Below the pieces are notes generated by a model, which saw only the letters and a program-made list of their open reading frames with translations, searched no databases and was not told the origin of the DNA. This document shows, piece by piece, positions 63,293 to 64,000 of a stretch of 64,000 nucleotides of DNA. Numbering within the stretch: the stretch's first letter is position 1; each line of letters begins with the position of its first letter. Source of the stretch: Streptomyces lichenis (GTDB taxonomy: Bacteria > Actinomycetota > Actinomycetes > Streptomycetales > Streptomycetaceae). The stretch lies in contig NZ_JALPTH010000004.1 in assembly GCF_023218175.1 (NCBI RefSeq), forward strand, positions 62,001 to 126,000. The letters run 5' to 3'. Made by a program: the position numbers and the translations under genes.

Positions 63293-63547
63293 ATGGCACA
63301 CAAGAAGGGCGCATCGTCCACCCGGAACGGTCGCGACTCCAACGCTCAGCGGCTCGGCGTGAAGCGCTTCGGCGGTCAGGTCGTCAACGCCGGTGAGATC
63401 CTGGTCCGCCAGCGCGGCACCCACTTCCACCCCGGTTCGGGCGTGGGCCGCGGCGGCGACGACACGCTGTTCGCCCTGCAGGCCGGCGCGGTGCAGTTCG
63501 GCACCCACCGCGGGCGCAAGGTCGTGAACATCGTTCCGGCTGCCTGA
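63293..63547 (+). CDS. rpmA: 50S ribosomal protein L27
   Basis: An 84-residue protein starting [29 protein letters not shown]; the N-terminus lies at the peptidyl transferase centre. [21 protein letters not shown] follows as in all L27. It lacks the cleavable Firmicutes-type prepeptide. ATG 63293 with GAGGAG five bases upstream. Confidence 0.98.
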   Translation: MAHKKGASSTRNGRDSNAQRLGVKRFGGQVVNAGEILVRQRGTHFHPGSGVGRGGDDTLFALQAGAVQFGTHRGRKVVNIVPAA

Positions 63548-63559
63548 TTTTCTTTCGCG

Positions 63560-63600
63560 GAGGCGGACCTCACTTCCCGTACGGGAAGCGGGTCCGCCTC
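63560..63600 (+). terminator. Hairpin terminator between rpmA and obg
   Basis: Outer arms GAGGCGGACC (63560-63569) and GGTCCGCCTC (63591-63600) enclose the perfect palindrome CTTCCCGTACGGGAAG (63573-63588). Twelve bases after the rpmA stop. Confidence 0.75.
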
Positions 63601-63633
63601 TCGCGTGTTCCACCCTCGTGTACGTACGGACGT

Positions 63634-63645
63634 GTGCGTACGCAC
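63634..63645. promoter_or_regulatory. Palindrome in the obg upstream region
   Basis: GTGCGTACGCAC, 26 bases before the obg ATG, with a related TACGTACG 13 bases to its left. Possible operator; no regulator known to me. Confidence 0.35.
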
Positions 63646-63670
63646 GTAGAACGACATCGGAGGCACTGAC

Positions 63671-64000
63671 ATGACCACCTTCGTGGACCGCGTCGAACTG
63701 CACGTCGCCGCGGGTAACGGAGGCCACGGCTGCGCCTCCGTGCACCGGGAGAAGTTCAAGCCGCTCGGCGGCCCCGACGGCGGCAACGGCGGCCGGGGCG
63801 GCGACGTCATCCTGGTCGTCGACCAGTCCGTCACCACGCTCCTCGACTACCACCACTCGCCGCACCGCAAGGCCACCAACGGCAAGCCCGGCGAGGGCGG
63901 CAACCGCTCCGGCAAGGACGGCCAGGACCTGATCCTGCCCGTGCCGGACGGCACCGTCGTGCTGGACAAGCGGGGCGAGGTGCTCGCCGACCTGGTCGGC
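63671..64000 (+). CDS. obg: GTPase Obg (3' partial)
   Basis: The first 110 codons of the ribosome-associated GTPase Obg; the window ends inside the gene. What is visible is the glycine-rich Obg fold: [43 protein letters not shown], followed by [23 protein letters not shown]. The G domain lies beyond the edge. ATG 63671 with CGGAGG spaced eight bases. In Streptomyces Obg influences the onset of aerial growth through GTP levels. Confidence 0.97.
   Translation, partial: MTTFVDRVELHVAAGNGGHGCASVHREKFKPLGGPDGGNGGRGGDVILVVDQSVTTLLDYHHSPHRKATNGKPGEGGNRSGKDGQDLILPVPDGTVVLDKRGEVLADLVG

Overview
This window is chromosomal DNA from a Streptomyces or a very close relative. The base composition is very GC-rich with third-position GC bias, and many genes start with GTG. 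The gene order sodF - rpiB/nei - tig - clpP1 - clpP2 - clpX - valS - folC - ndk - mreB/C/D - PBP2 - rodA - radical-SAM pair - rne - rplU - rpmA - obg is, from memory, the core arrangement of Streptomyces chromosomes. I see no insertion sequence, prophage, integrase or CRISPR array.

Layout. (1) 1-8.3 kb: the end of a DsbA-fold oxidoreductase, an Fe-type superoxide dismutase with a candidate Nur box, three related amino-acid permeases, a BioY transporter and an FAD oxidoreductase with a perfect inverted repeat in front. (2) 8.3-14.5 kb: rpiB-like isomerase, Nei glycosylase, Eis-like acetyltransferase, a membrane SpoIIE-type phosphatase, a small HD protein, a membrane acyltransferase and a tiny membrane protein. 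(3) 14.6-20.7 kb: tRNA-Gly and tRNA-Pro, then the protein quality-control block tig, clpP1, clpP2, clpX, with a ClgR-type site before clpP1. (4) 20.8-26.6 kb: valS, a VOC protein, folC, a DUF4233 protein and ndk. (5) 26.8-34.8 kb: the mreB-mreC-mreD-pbp2-rodA operon for (spore) wall synthesis, ended by a hairpin, and a CYTH-CHAD protein. (6) 34.8-43 kb: the radical-SAM gene and its usual partner, separated by about 5.3 kb that holds a PLP enzyme, three broken genes and several small unknowns. (7) 43.1-47.4 kb: a very large RNase E/G with repetitive basic and acidic arms. (8) 48.0-62.6 kb: an accessory cell-surface polysaccharide locus. (9) 63-64 kb: rplU, rpmA and the start of obg.

The most distinctive part is region 8. 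It encodes homologues for each step that turns UDP-GlcNAc into UDP-2,3-diacetamido-2,3-dideoxymannuronic acid: a nucleotide-sugar 6-dehydrogenase, a Gfo/Idh/MocA 3-oxidase, a DegT aminotransferase, a hexapeptide N-acetyltransferase and a 2-epimerase. It also has a GalE-type epimerase, three cytoplasmic glycosyltransferases and a membrane (GT-C-like) glycosyltransferase. I infer a teichuronic-acid-like wall polymer. No exporter, polymerase or wall ligase lies in the window. Region 6 looks like a site of recent insertion and decay. One DUF6879 gene carries a single in-frame amber codon, its regulator partner has lost the helix-turn-helix, and an alpha/beta hydrolase has lost two segments and two catalytic motifs.
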